A stretch of DNA of 64,000 nucleotides from Sipunculus nudus. Lineage: Eukaryota > Annelida > Sipuncula > Golfingiida > Sipunculidae. Shown here piece by piece: positions 11,672 to 22,975 of this stretch. Position numbers and translations under genes: made by a program. The stretch lies in NCBI GenBank assembly GCA_026874595.1, contig CM049321.1, positions 23,493,979 through 23,557,978 of the forward strand, in the 5' to 3' direction. The notes beneath the pieces were generated by a model. It saw only the letters and a list, made by a program, of their open reading frames with translations. It was not told where the DNA came from and did no database searches. Each line of letters starts with the position of its first letter. The first letter of the stretch is position 1.

Positions 11672-11914
11672 TTAAGTAGACCAATTCTTTGCGAGCCCTA
11701 GCACATATTCACTGGTTGTATCTAGTGTTTCCACGTGACATGATGGATTGACACTGCACTGTGTAAGACAACCAAAAGTGCGCCTCACAAGGGGCCCAGT
11801 CGTGTTGAGTCTTTGAGTATGAGTTGATAACATCTTCATCAATGTCTGTATTCGAAACCAATCACAAAATGGCAGCGATGCCTTGCTAATTGAAATACAG
11901 GAGCATTGGATCAC
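11672..11914 (-). pseudogene. PAN/apple-like domain exon remnant (copy 2)
   Basis: The minus strand reads VRRTFGCLTQCSVNPSCHVE then TLDTTSEYVLGLA. The C-x3-C-x5-C spacing and NPSC core match the copy at 5.65-5.79 kb (RRFGC..YC..NPDC). A Tyr stands in SEYVLG where a PAN domain usually has its next Cys (expected ECVLG), so a disulfide partner is probably lost. The frame ends in a stop at the 3' side. The two copies suggest a former multi-PAN gene or repeated exon shuffling on this strand. The domain call is from memory of the family pattern. Confidence 0.4.
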
Positions 11915-11999
11915 ATTTGACTATATGATATTCACTTCCAGAATGCATCGAATTAAATATTAGAAATCAAAACTTTGTATAATGCCGTATATATTCTTA

Positions 12000-13330
12000 A
12001 AAATACGCTATAAATTCATCATGGATATACATACATATTTATTGGTTAAACGGATAACATATAACAAACATCGGTCTGGTCCAGATATTTTAAATACTAT
12101 TGAATATAATAAAAATCTTAAAATGTAAAGTTACAATTTGGCTCTTCTTATTCCTCTTACCCGCAAGAATCCCAAAAAGGAAACGTTATGAGAGCATATG
12201 CAGAGCGTATTTGAAAAAAAAATTGCCACATGATTGAAAATAATGATTGCAGTTCCAGTTCGTGCCAGTATGTCTGTACAGTGATAATGCATCCGCATGT
12301 GACGGCTCTATTCTTCTGTCAGGTGCAAAGGAAAGCCCACCACAGTATTTATCATAGAACCATAAGGACCATAAATTTATCATTTTCTCCAACATTTTCC
12401 TCTTTCCAATAACGCAAGGAATTAAGCATTTGTAAGTGAAGCTGACTAACTAGTTTAATATTCATTCCTTTATTATCTGTATGCTTTATTCGCCGTTATG
12501 TGGCGAAGCTTTTAGTGTAATCAGTTGTGCTTTCTTATGGATGCTTCAGTATAATAGAAACTGTATGTTAAGCTGTATCTTTGCTTGTAGACGTTAATTT
12601 CGTGCTTAACATTTCCATATGTTTGTAAAATCTCCAATTAGTGGGGGATTGCAAAGTCAATACAAATAAAAGGTGTAACAGAAGTAATGTTTATCGATTA
12701 TAATATAGAACATGCAGTATGTGCATAATTACAGCTTTTGAGGATTGTGGTTGTGTAAGCATTATTCAAACATTTCTTTAATTCTTCTCTTTTATGTTTA
12801 TTTGATCATTGGTAGCTTCATCTTATTTCATGCTTTTAAATGGATCCTGAATGTAGAAACCTATTCTTTGGAAGAGACAAATATGCTTAGGTGAAAACAC
12901 AACTCATGACAATGGACATCATGAGGGATCGTTTTAATTTATTTTAGGGCTCAATATTCATTGTTCATATTGGCTGCTTTTCCATACAGTGTCCTAACCT
13001 GATCAATTATAGAGGAGTCTCCGCCTCCGGTGCCTCTCCCTTTCCCCCAACCTACATTCACACACTCATACACCGAAGGCAGACTTCCACTAAATTGTCA
13101 GTTCATCCCTCAATAGCCAGAAACAAGTTTTGAAGAAACAGCTTTTCCTAACACCTAGACACTGGATCACAGCATCGTATTCTGTCTGTCTGGAGAGCTG
13201 TGCAGAGATCCGGCGTCTATCACAGTATGTTAGACCCTTCCTCGTATTGAAGGAGCATTTATAAGGGTCGGGGAGTTAATTTCCTTTTCATATTTGGGTC
13301 CAGATACCAGTATTATGTGTTAACTTATGC
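12000..13330. other. sequence absent from the 42-46 kb paralogue; no firm gene
   Basis: This part has no counterpart in the 43.5-44.0 kb segment. A minus-strand frame at 12186-12395 (contains YDKYCGGLSFAPDRR) is mildly protein-like but ends in a homopolymer-driven FFFK tract and shows no domain. A C-rich stretch occurs near 13030-13060. Nothing else is supported. Confidence 0.4.
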
Positions 13331-13338
13331 TTAAAATA

Positions 13339-14420
13339 GTATTATATCCACCAATATTTCGTTCTAAAACCGTATGCTTACTTCTGTACACGACTGCAAT
13401 TAACCTTGCATCAAGCGCGACCATGCTATGTCGCAAAACATAATCATAGCATGCACGTCATCTGGCGGCCGTATGGCGCAACTTCACAATTCAGCATTTC
13501 TCACGCTTCAAGCCGGTGGGTCCTAATGTCCTTTGGTTCAGAGATGCGTGTACAACATCGAACCTCTGGTGACGCACTCTTGTTATGATACACCAATAGA
13601 CACACGTGGATGGTGGAACGTAATAGCATATGAATTGGAGAGTGTTTGTCCATGTGCAGAGATAGTTTTGCTTTGATACCTTTGTACTAAGATTATATGA
13701 ATAAACAGCTAGATATTATACTGATGCTGTCATTGCAAATGTTTGTGTACCGTTCACTGATTCCAACTACAGGAAGACTGGACAGAGGTGAACACAATCT
13801 GTACTCTCTAGATATGTGAGAAAGTGCCAGCCATGAAAATATGCTTGCATCCTTGCCAGTATAAAACAATATTTGGGAAAGTCTACAGGATAAACACTGG
13901 TGGACACCAAATGTCACAGCAGTCTGATAATGATGACACTGAAGAAATGGCCTACAAAGGCATCTTGTTCTCCAAGGGAAAATAATGGTTTACACAATCT
14001 ATTGAATTGTCTTTTTCTGTGCATCCTGCATATATATTAATGAACTCTATGTGTTTCCGGCTAACAAAAGTACTTATTAAGCCTCCGCGACGGATGCATG
14101 ACCATGCGTATCTGCAAGCTGTTTGTAAACACGGTACATGTTGACAAACAGGTAACAAAACTTTAGGTGTTTGGTTGCATATGTGCAGAAGTTAAGAGGT
14201 TGCAAAACTCTGGTTTCGTCTGACCTTCCATCAAGTGTCCTTGTTGAATGCGTTTTGATTTTGTTGGAGAAGGAGGCTTCATATGTGATGAACAAGTGAA
14301 TATGATCAAACATGCAATGAGGTCAAGGTGGTCATGATGGATACTGAGTGACAAACGGGGTAATATGATTTCGAATATTAGGCAAAACGGCGTCAGTCAT
14401 CATATGAGGAAGTATGAACG
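13339..14420 (+). repeat. paralogous segment, part 2 (matches 43.98-45.07 kb)
   Basis: Sequence from CCAATATTTCGTTCTAAAACCGTATGCTTAC through ATGACCATGCGTATCTGCAAGC and GTCAAGGTGGTCATGATGG to CATATGAGGAAGTATG(A) matches 43.98-45.07 kb in the same order. It contains the conserved 55-codon stretch described separately. Confidence 0.85.
13812..13977 (+). pseudogene. conserved 55-codon open stretch, copy 1 (decayed exon)
   Basis: Reads CEKVPAMKICLHPCQYKTIF then GKVYRINTGGHQMSQQSD..., ending in YKGILFSKG. The copy at 44.38-44.55 kb is open in the same frame with no gap over these 55 codons, and by eye 36 residues agree. This copy has a TAG immediately upstream in frame (13809-13811), which could instead be a splice acceptor (CTCTCTAG). 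Downstream, the GGGTAGT of the other copy is GGGAAA, so a possible donor GT is lost. I do not recognise the family. Many of the differences change the amino acid, which argues against strong constraint. Confidence 0.35.
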
Positions 14421-14725
14421 AACACTTGATCACTGACACCTCAGTCAGACTCCAAATAAAGCTACGAGAATGGACCGTTTATGCATGAACTTAAAGGTAA
14501 ATTATTTCATTGTCACTTTTGAACAGAAGACAGGAAATTTCGGATGTTCATGTTTGACACACACCTCATCATCCCGTCCTACCTGATTCTGTTCTTAAAT
14601 TGAATTGTCTGACAATAGGCAAACCTTCATTTGCGAGAGAGGGCAGGAGAAAATGCAATTAAGTCCATTGACGACCAATTCATGGGCCTGCATGGTAAGA
14701 GCTTTCCTGAGTACCAGATAGAAAT

Positions 14726-14947
14726 TTAGAAAAAACAACATTGAAGATTAAATTGCCCATTCGTTGCAATGGTTAAAACATAATTCTTCCCACTATCAGA
14801 GCCGTCAAACTTACTTTGCCGTGTTGCAAAGCTTAGAACAGGTACTGCTATGTGGCTGAAAATTATATAACTAAAGTACGGCTCTCTGGCTGAATATTTC
14901 ATCCACTGGTAAACTACCCTGGTTATGGGACGGTCAGCGCCACTCAT
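14726..14947 (-). pseudogene. open stretch with an inverted paralogue at 37.8 kb
   Basis: The minus strand encodes MSGADRPITRVVYQWMKYSA then REPYFSYIIFSHIAVPVLSF, ATRQSKFDGSDSGKNYVLTI. The plus strand at 37.77 kb encodes REPYFSYIICRKVGPVSFAT RHSK before a stop, so the peptide similarity extends through ATR-x-SK. Both copies have GTAAGT just after this point (CGGCAAA|GTAAGT here), which could be a splice donor. I recognise no domain. It may be one exon of a duplicated gene or part of an old mobile element; the nucleotide similarity also continues past the possible donor. Confidence 0.25.
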
Positions 14948-15621
14948 GACCGCCTCGCTGAACTATGGTCTTTTCCAGTGACTTAAGCAGTAATTGGTGG
15001 TCTTCCCGAGAATCTTTTTCAAAACCAGCATGGTTCATTCAGTCATCGCCTATTGCAGGCTTGCAGTTGGTTAATAATATTCCCATTCAATCAGTCTTTA
15101 TATTTTAAGGCCCTTGCCTACGTGGAGTTCGACGAGACTTTCCACACTATAACCTGAACTTTGCAGAGGCTTAGGGAACCAATACACTTGTTCACGCAAA
15201 TGCTGCCAGCTGGTCCTGTCATCTCGGCAGAGGTAATTTAACTGGACATATCGTTACAAAATTGTTGCGATATAGTGTTACAATGCCCTTGGTCCATGGA
15301 CCGCTATGGTCGAACGACAGATTTATCATTGGACCCCAAGGTCGATGGAAGGACAACTACAAAATTTCATTGCTAATGTTACAAAGTGGGTCGAGCTCTC
15401 TTTTTTTCTTTTTTAAGAATAGGTCCATGGCCTGTTGGTGGCACTGTTTATTGAATGAGGATGAAGGTATTCATATGATAAGGATGATATGTTATTATCA
15501 AGCCTTCTGGATTTCAGGTTTTATATGCACGGGGTTATAGGTAGCATACATAAGTCATATCCTGTCATTAAGACATAAGATCGAATCTCTGAGGTATTAT
15601 AACAAGATTTCACCATCAAGC

Positions 15622-15700
15622 CATCCCCGTTGGGGATCGAAACCCGGGACCTCAAGCTCCGAAGTCCATAGCCCTAACCACTACAGGCTACGTCCTACCC
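15622..15700 (-). repeat. tRNA-like sequence (SINE head or tRNA pseudogene)
   Basis: On the minus strand there is an A-box-like TAGTGGTTAGGGC (15671-15683) and a B-box-like GGTTTCGATCC (15634-15644) about 40 bp apart. A CCCGGGTTTCGATCCCCAAC stretch resembles a T-arm. The acceptor arms do not pair convincingly and I see no CCA or tail. It is most likely the head of an old tRNA-derived SINE, different from the one at 8.7 kb. Confidence 0.55.
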
Positions 15701-15779
15701 CGGGTCGAAGTGTCTATTGCCTATGGGACCGCAAATATCAGGGACTCACCAGTCGAACTTAGCAGCTAGGGCTTTAGTG

Positions 15780-15885
15780 ATAAGAGCTTGCACTGTGTTG
15801 GGTCTATCGGCACATGGATTCAGGTTTTATTTTATGCATTTTAGCAGTTAACGCAAATACTAAAGCCCAGGCAGGGCTATATTGA
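15780..15885 (-). repeat. inverted paralogue of 37.65-37.74 kb
   Basis: The reverse complement reads TAGCCCTGCCTGGGCTTTAG followed by TATTTGCGTTAACTGCTAAAATGC, matching 37652 onward. Together with 14.73-14.95 kb it forms the same order as 37.65-37.91 kb, with extra sequence in between on this side. Confidence 0.7.
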
Positions 15886-16266
15886 AGATATTAATTGCAA
15901 TTCTGTTGCTTAATCAGATACATAAAAATCTGGCACATAAAAATGGAAACCTTTGATATTAGCACCAGAATAGGGAAGAAAAGTAATTGTATTAGTCATA
16001 ATGTCTTAGAAGGGATAGAAGACGAACACAGCAGCTGTAAGAAGTTAGTGCAAACGGCTTGAAGAATGATGTTGAAGTGACCAATCATGCAGAATCCTCT
16101 AAATCCTTGCACAGACAAGACAAGGAAAGTCACATCTGATTCGTGCAAGCTTTAAAAATGAAGAGCAGAGAGACATGGTTTTACAAGCAGCCCCAAGGTA
16201 ACTGATAGATTGTCCCGACAAAGGACAGAAGACATTTATAACGTACACCGTTAAACGCACATTAAG

Positions 16267-16590
16267 TTACATACGTTGGTTGAATAGTTTATCCAGAATC
16301 CACAACTTTGATGTGGCGCAGCGAAGCGAATCGGAATAAAACGTCTTGGGACAAGGCAAGTTGAACATATGAAAGAATTTCAGGCAAAAGGGTGACACGC
16401 AAACATCCCTTGGGTGTTGCCCATGCAGAGTGATGATCGAGATATAGTGGACGGGGGTAAAGGGTTTCAGTGAACCTATCTTTATGTCCATATTCTTATG
16501 TCTTTGCACTGAGATATGCTTACCGTCGTGTACATTTACCCAAAAGTTAAACGTTCGTATTATAAATCGTACGTTTTGTTTAACATTCAT
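16267..16590 (-). CDS. unrecognised 107-codon open frame with a partial paralogue at 47.6 kb
   Basis: The minus strand reads RTFNFWVNVHDGKHISVQRH..., then SLKPFTPVHYISIITLHGQH, and ends KLWILDKLFNQRM. The composition is balanced and more protein-like than its surroundings. The last third matches 47610-47700 at nucleotide level (AATCCACAACT...GCGAATCG.AATAAA.CGTCTTGGGAC). No catalytic or structural motif is recognised. It could be an exon of an unknown gene or part of a repeat. Confidence 0.25.
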   Translation of the reverse strand: MNVKQNVRFIIRTFNFWVNVHDGKHISVQRHKNMDIKIGSLKPFTPVHYISIITLHGQHPRDVCVSPFCLKFFHMFNLPCPKTFYSDSLRCATSKLWILDKLFNQRM

Positions 16591-17351
16591 GTGCCATGAT
16601 GGTTTAGAATGCTGTGCTGTTCAATATTACGAAATACACCTTTCACTGGACGCATCAATGAATGGGGGGGGGGGGATAAATTTATTAAAATTAGACTCAT
16701 ATCAGTTGTGGAGTAATAATTTTAATTTGTAATAATTGAGAATTAAAATTTCTAGACGTTTTAACATTATAATGGCGTTTATTTTTATTATACACAGTTT
16801 GATTCGAGGAAGCCCATTTATTTCTATCATAAAGTTTATACTACATCCACGCAGTTTGAACATATGCCCTACTTTGACAATGTTTAGCTGAAGACACGAA
16901 GACAATGCATGTGTATGTTAAAAAAGAAATAAAGAGCATAAAAAATAGGGAAAGACAAACTCAGATGTCAAATAGTGCATGATGTACGAGAAAAATTGAA
17001 TTTTATTTAGATTTAGAATACGTGAGTCCTCAATAAAACTTTCTAAGGAAAGGGCTATAGATATTAAGAAAGAACTTCATGGATTAGAACTTAAGTTAAA
17101 ACATAAGAGCGATGCCTGGGACAGAGTATACGGGTATTTCTACAAAAAAATGTCGCATTTCATGTCCCGAAACTATATTTGTTACTGAGAAATTAGCAAA
17201 TGCTAAAAATGACATGAATAACCATTCAGATTGTTGCTAAAGATCAGTGGCGTCAATTTTTCTTCCAGGGTGGGGGGGATGACTTTGTATATTTATATAT
17301 ACACACACACACACATATATTCCTTTTTCAGCGTCTCTGAGTGACATATTC

Positions 17352-17354
<3 letters not shown>

Positions 17355-17399
<45 letters not shown>
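17355..17399. repeat. (TA)n microsatellite
   Basis: About 45 bp of TA. (AC)n and further short TA runs lie within 100 bp on either side. Confidence 0.95.
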
Positions 17400-17403
<4 letters not shown>

Positions 17404-17580
17404 GATTATATATATATACTTAATCATAATACAAATAATTATATTTTAATAGAAAATAAGTTATTATGTAATTCAAAGCAAGGTTTAGATACAACATTTT
17501 TTAGTAAATGGATCTTAAGTCTTTAATTCTATTTATTAATATAGTTCATTTGCAGTATTATAATATAATTCTCTGAAAAG

Positions 17581-17660
17581 TGGGGGGGGGGGGATGATTA
17601 CATTGGCCATCCCCCCCCCCTTGCCAAAAAGTGAGGGGTATATATACCCCCATCCCCCCC
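17581..17660. repeat. adjacent G and C homopolymer runs
   Basis: A G run at 17582-17593 and a C run at 17612-17621, with more C-rich sequence to 17660, could form a hairpin. The phrases GGCCATCCCCC and CCCCCTTGCC lie nearby. Confidence 0.75.
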
Positions 17661-17970
17661 TATATTGACGCCCCTGCTAAAGATATAACCATTATTATGA
17701 GATAAAAATAATTTAAATCGGGGCAGAAATACATACAGAAAAAAAGCTGCAAATGTTACTATACCCTTAAATTTCCGTTGTCCCTTTCTCTCGGATCTTA
17801 AATTTAAAACAGCGTTTTTCTGTAACCACTGTTCCATTTATATAGATTTTGTTTTCCACGTTGTTACAGCGGTGAAAATTTATTAAGATGATATTTTTGC
17901 TTGATTTTTCCTAACCGTTTTGTTTTTAATACAAATATTTGGATATAAAAAGTATGTCTCCCAAAATATA

Positions 17971-18967
17971 CTCGGCACCGTTACCTGACCTTTTGACCTT
18001 GCAGCGCGTGAACAGAAACCACTTTGCTGATGCAGGGAGCAGCGTTTATTAGAGTTCAGGAAATTTTGTACACATAATCCACAATTAAATTTAGTAACTG
18101 CCATATCAGTGTTCTCTGTTAATCATTAAAGGGTTAAAAAAATCACCGTATGTTTATTTGGACTCAACACTGTTACACCTGCGAAAAATTAACCGTCACA
18201 TATAACACTTCGAAAATGGCTTCCTCTTGTTGTTCATATAGTGATAACTCGTGCTGCCCTCTTAGGGACGGTATGGAAGTAATTTTTGTCCTGCATTTGA
18301 CGTATAGATGTAAAAAACTCAGCACCGTTACCACTCGAAACCCGTAGCTGCATGAAAAATAACGGTGTCGAGAGCAAGGTAACGGTGTCGAGAACTTGGT
18401 ATTAAATCCAAATTATTGATATAAAATTTGAAACATATTTTAGGCTAAATGATTTAAACATTTGCGTTTCTTCTTTTCAAACAGGTTTTTGCTTGTTTTA
18501 ATACATAATACTGGTATTCAAGTAGTCACTACGGTTATTTTTACTTCAGAAGCTCGACTCCGTTACCTAGGCTCAACACCGTTATCTATGCTCAACACCG
18601 TTACCTAGAGGATTTAAAACCATGTTTAAATTTTATTTTCTGTGCATTCAAAAAAATTAACAAGGTATTTCGACTCAAATTCTGAAGGTAGATGTACCAA
18701 AGTACTTTGTCCGGTAAATCCCTGCAAATGCACCCCTCTGGAAGCAAAAATAGGTATAGAGACAATTTTTGTTTTCAAAAGTTAATTAAATAGAAGAAAA
18801 TATGTTCTTTTTTACACACTTTTTTTTGTTAAATTCATAATTGAAATTTATATTTTTTTTTTATCAAAGGCTATTAATTTTAATTTTATCGAAAATCACA
18901 AAAAAAATCTAGTCAAAACAATTTCTGAAATGTGCAAGTGAGATTTTACTGCGTGTAACGGTGTCGA
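17971..18967. repeat. cluster of nine CTCRACACCGTTACC-like motifs in both orientations
   Basis: Forward copies begin at 17971, 18163, 18318, 18553, 18572 and 18591. Reverse copies (GTAACGGTGTCGAG) lie at 18360-18372, 18378-18392 and 18956-18967. Most match the 15-mer with 0-2 changes. The spacing is irregular, so this is not a tandem array. Irregular two-orientation motif clusters are typical of transposase-binding subterminal repeats, but I could not find matching element ends. There is no coding sequence across it apart from short chance frames. Confidence 0.8.
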
Positions 18968-19145
18968 GAAAAAGGTTCATATTTTCCCCTTACCTTGACT
19001 ATTTATAAAAAAAAGGAAACTGAAAAGTGTACTACTTGCATTATTTTACAATTCTAACGATATTTTTCTACAAATTAAGTGTTGTTATATCAAAATCAAG
19101 ATTTAAAAAAAATCACCAAGAAAACCCTTGAAATGCGACGTTTTC

Positions 19146-19560
19146 TGTAGAAATACCCATACATTATTTGATAGAATACGAACAAACAAAATGACGATAC
19201 ATAAGAACAAAATTATGAAAACCTAACAGACGGTATTATTATTCGATCTAGAGTACAATGGCACAAACAAGGAGAGAAAAACAGCAAATATTCCCGAGTC
19301 TAAGTAAATCGGAAGAAAAGAAAAAAATTAAAAAGCTCTGTCAGAAAATTAATTATAAATAATTAAATTTCCAGTTACTGTATTCGGGCTATTTACATTG
19401 TAATAAAATGTTTCTTTTAAAAGCATTTTTGTTGCCCAATAACAGCATGCATGGTCAACTCTGTTCCATGGAACCCCTTGAAAGAGACATTTTAAAAGGA
19501 AATCCTTGATCCGTTCAGTTTACTGCATAAAAGAAAATTTTTGACCACCAGAATATTCCC
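19146..19560 (+). repeat. paralogous segment, part 3 (matches 45.29-45.66 kb)
   Basis: The phrases ACAAACAAAATG, TTAGAGTACAATGG-like, ATTTTAAAAGGAAATCCT and CATTTTTGTTGCCC appear in the same order at 45.29-45.66 kb. With parts 1 and 2 this shows a duplicated segment interrupted by different insertions on each side. Confidence 0.7.
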
Positions 19561-19639
19561 TTTTTAAGCTACCAAGGTGTTCAGCCCCCCCCCTCAAAAA
19601 TTAAATTAAATTTAAATAAATTTAACCAGGTAATAAATC

Positions 19640-19945
19640 AGTCGTCCTTTTTGATTGCCCTCCGTGTCTCGTTAAGAAATGCTCCGGTATTTCCATGGTG
19701 ATATCCACATTTTAGTAATATCAACACTATATTATCGCTCAAATTCCAGCTTGTTCGGTTGTGATCACAGGTGAACAATTCTGCAGCCCTGAATTTCTTA
19801 CGTTAACAAAGGTATGGTTAGACCCCGAGGATTTACACCTAGCGTATCACTGCCTATCGCGCAATGTTGACCTCCAAATTGCCACGTGATGGTCAATCTT
19901 TCCTACTAACTATCACTGGTCCAGAACTGGACTAAACGTTGCCTG
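19640..19945 (+). repeat. repeat also present at 54.72-55.01 kb
   Basis: GTCCTTTTTGATTGCCCTCC through AAATGCTCCGGTATTTCCATGG, GAATTTCTTACGTTAACAAAGGTATGG and GGTCCAGAACTGGACT matches 54.72-55.01 kb. It is an older repeat that the later TIR elements next to it appear to have interrupted. Confidence 0.8.
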
Positions 19946-19960
19946 GCCAAACAATAGATG

Positions 19961-22184
19961 GGTCTCACTAATTTGATGAAAGAAGTTGAAAGAGAATGAA
20001 AGGAGATGAAAGATAGTTAAAATTAACAGTAATAATTAATGATTACTTTAAAAAATTATTAGTTACCATCATTTACTGTATAACTTACGTATCTGGTAAT
20101 TGTAAATAAATTTTCTTGAGATCCATTTACATGTAATACAATTTCAGACTAGATCTGAATTATGTCCTCTTTCTCTTATTCAGACTGGTACCCTGCCACA
20201 TAATGAAAGCACTGGCCTTACCTGCTTATACATACTCTTGGTGTGTGTCTGCATGTTATTTAGTCCGCCACGTACGGACTCCATTTATCTGTGATACGGA
20301 GTCCGACTGTCTGGCGTGAGAGTTCACCCTGCCGTTCATTGAAGGACCTGTAACATGAATTACCACTGCTTGTTGTGCGATAGGGAAACAATCTTGTATT
20401 TATATATAGAAATAAACTTTTTATGTATCAAATTAAATTGATATATCACCTTTATGTGCGCCTGTAAATGTTTTTTTTATCCTTTGAACTGCCGGGGTTC
20501 AGATGTTGCATGCCAACTGGACACCGCCCGGAAAAGGAATCCCATGCAAATTAGGTGGGCAATCTATGCAAAAGATGAATTCAGGGGGGCTTTTCCCAGG
20601 AATGCCAGTGCCGTGCACTAGGATAGACCATATTTTCATAAGCATCCTTCCCATCATACATCGCTTGTTGTCAATGATGCTAAATTCCTATTGGTTGTTC
20701 CAACCGGAAAGCGCCATCGGCCAGACAGAGACGATGCAATATCTGACTTCATCCAGAGTAAGTGCCCATACTTTATTAATGCTGATCATCCAGCAAAAGT
20801 TTTGGTCCCAACGGAGTCTAAGCATCTGTAACAATTATAATATGTGGGGTTTGTTTGGTGTCCTCACGCTTCACAAGGAATATACGTGTCTGAGGGTCTG
20901 TACGGATCCGTACAAACTTAGATAGTATAGACTCTCCCCGCCAGAGGCAGCAGCGCTTGTATTGTTTACTATATATGTCAGCGCTGCAAGACTGCAGCAA
21001 CATGTTATTTCAGGGAGCCACTATAGAATGCGGGCTTCGCTTCTATGGAGGAAAAATATAAATAAAACTGTCTCCTCTCATTCCCTATTTTAACTCCTAC
21101 TTTTCCCTGTAGATGTCCCTACACTCAACTCTTCTAACATTAACAACTACTAAGCGTCAGAAGTCACCTGAATCGGGAATCGAACCTACAATCTCTAGAT
21201 TAGGAGCCCTACACGCTATTAAGTGAGCCATGAAGACGAGATACCAGCAGGAGCGAGTTTTGTTCATTTATATCTGCGATTGAAGAGCCATCTATCACGA
21301 AAATGGGAAACCATTTACTATTTGAACAGAAAATTAAGCTTTAGGTTGGGGCTGCGCCCCCACACCCCTGTTCAGACGGGGACCCCTCCTCCTCTAATAT
21401 AAGAAATCTCCAGTTATGAGCAAAATTAAATACGGGCATTCTCAGGAAAATAATATGTATCGGCCTTTTTCAGGAAACAATTTATTATGCGACACCCGTT
21501 GTGCATAAGGTACCAGCGGTAGGCTGAAGCCCAGTTTCTATAGTTCTGCCTATTTGAGAATAAAGAGAACATTGCATAGCTTTAATGCATTTTATTCTCT
21601 TAAGATATATAATATTTGTAGGTGCATATATATAGTGTCCATAATTTGTATATTTGTAATGTATATTAAATAGTTATTTTTCAGTATACGGTGCAAAATA
21701 TTGCTTCAATTTTTTATCATATACTCTTAAAATTCAATTATAGATGTATTTGAAGAGCAATTATCCTGTGTATGGTATGCCATGCCATACATTAGTGTTC
21801 CATCTCTCCTTATATACATAAAAGATATTAAAAAAAATCTGTAATCACATTTTTATGTTTCAAAAAAGCATATGTAAAGCAGATAGACCAGTTCTCTTCT
21901 TGTGTAATTGAAATATACCAAGCATCTGTGGTGTTACAGTATTAGTCTATATACAAAACAATGGGCATAATTGAGACAACCTGGCTGAAACTAAACTAAC
22001 TACTTTTACTGAATATAATTTTTTTTTTTTACCCCAGGTATATATTATGGATAAAATTAAAACAGTTAATAACACTTGGTAAATTATGGAATTTTGAAGT
22101 AAATAATCATTTTTACTTTTAATTTAAATCCTCTTTCATCTTCTTTCATGCTCTTTCATCTTCTTTCATCAAATTAGTGAGACC
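19961..22184. mobile_element. TIR element with GGTCTCACTAATTTGATGAA ends
   Basis: The left end GGTCTCACTAATTTGATGAA (19961) is followed by AGAAG and repeated GAAAG/GATGAAAG units. The right end is its complement, ...TTCATCAAATTAGTGAGACC (ending 22184), preceded by repeated CTTTCATCTT units. No transposase is visible; the open frame at 20503-20925 lacks recognisable motifs. A tRNA-bearing MITE (21014-21550) lies inside and is therefore younger. A target duplication could not be defined. The flanking sequence on both sides belongs to older repeats. Confidence 0.75.
21014..21550 (-). mobile_element. tRNA-bearing MITE, copy 2, with 8-bp target duplication
   Basis: The ends GGAGCCACTATAGAATGCGG (left) and the complement of GGCAGAACTATAGAAACTGG (right) share the core ACTATAGAA. 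The flanking octamers TATTTCAG (21006-21013) and TATTTGAG (21551-21558) agree at 7 of 8 positions. Internally, on the minus strand, a GGGCTCC...GGTTCGATTCCCGATTCAGG-type tRNA-like module lies around 21178-21235. Related copies are at 22.8, 45.7 and 55.0 kb. The 8-bp target duplication points to hAT-type mobilisation (inference). Confidence 0.85.
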
Positions 22185-22815
22185 GGTCTAGAATCCGTCC
22201 TACCGTCCGTTTTCAACCATGATTCTAAGGGTACCTAAATTGGGTCAAAACTTGCATGTACCACCACAGGCGCTTGACTTGATGCACTAGCAATTCCCAT
22301 ATTATCGTTCATGTGAAATAAATGTCCGTTTATCTGAACACTGTTACAGAACAACATTTATTAGATGCTGTAAACTGGTTTTAATTAAATTTCAAATAAA
22401 ATTCTGTGTAAAATAGTCCATATATCTGCCTTAAGAATTACAGTCATTGTTTTCAGATCACTGATAACAAATGTCATGTATGTACATGTGAAAGAAGGGA
22501 GATCAAGGAAGCGTTTAAAGGTAAAAAGAGAGTTATTAAATCTTGTAATTGGGAAACAGGGAATGCTTTGTTTATAATTAAATATTGATTGATAAGTCTT
22601 GTTTATATTTGGAAGAAAACAAGTATATTGGCAATGTGAGCGGTAATAAGAGAATATAGCCTTATATTAGTACTGTGTACAGCCTACAGGCGTTGCAGTG
22701 ACAGTAATTGAACAGTTATCATATAGACAAGTCAAGCACCTGTGTGTACCACTCCTATAAGATATGCTTGCATGAATCCTATCTCTTTAGAACTTAATTT
22801 TTATTCCCTGGTATA
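22185..22815 (+). repeat. older repeat shared with 55.67-55.83 kb
   Basis: TAGAATCCGTCCTACCGTCC (22189) and CTCCTATAAGATATGCTTGC...CCTGGTATATC (22749-22815) both recur at 55.67-55.83 kb. There they lie about 90 bp apart rather than about 500, so extra sequence sits between them here. Confidence 0.7.
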
Positions 22816-22967
22816 TCCAAATTGGCAGAACTATAGAAACCGGGCAACAGCCTACCGCCAGAACCCTTTGCACAAGGGGTGTTGCATAAATTGTTTCCTG
22901 GCAAAGGCTGATACATCTTATTTTCCTGAGAAATTCCTGTATTTCATTTTGCTCATGACTGGAATCT

Positions 22968-22975
22968 ATTATATT
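22968..22975. repeat. 8-bp target duplication, left copy
   Basis: ATTATATT, identical to 24316-24323 on the other side of the hAT-like element. Confidence 0.9.

Noticed and set aside
20503-20925. 140-codon open frame on the plus strand inside the GGTCTCACTAATTTG element
   Set aside because: It is the longest frame outside the zinc-finger exon, but it has no recognisable domain and no transposase motif; its composition follows the local sequence and no paralogous copy supports it.
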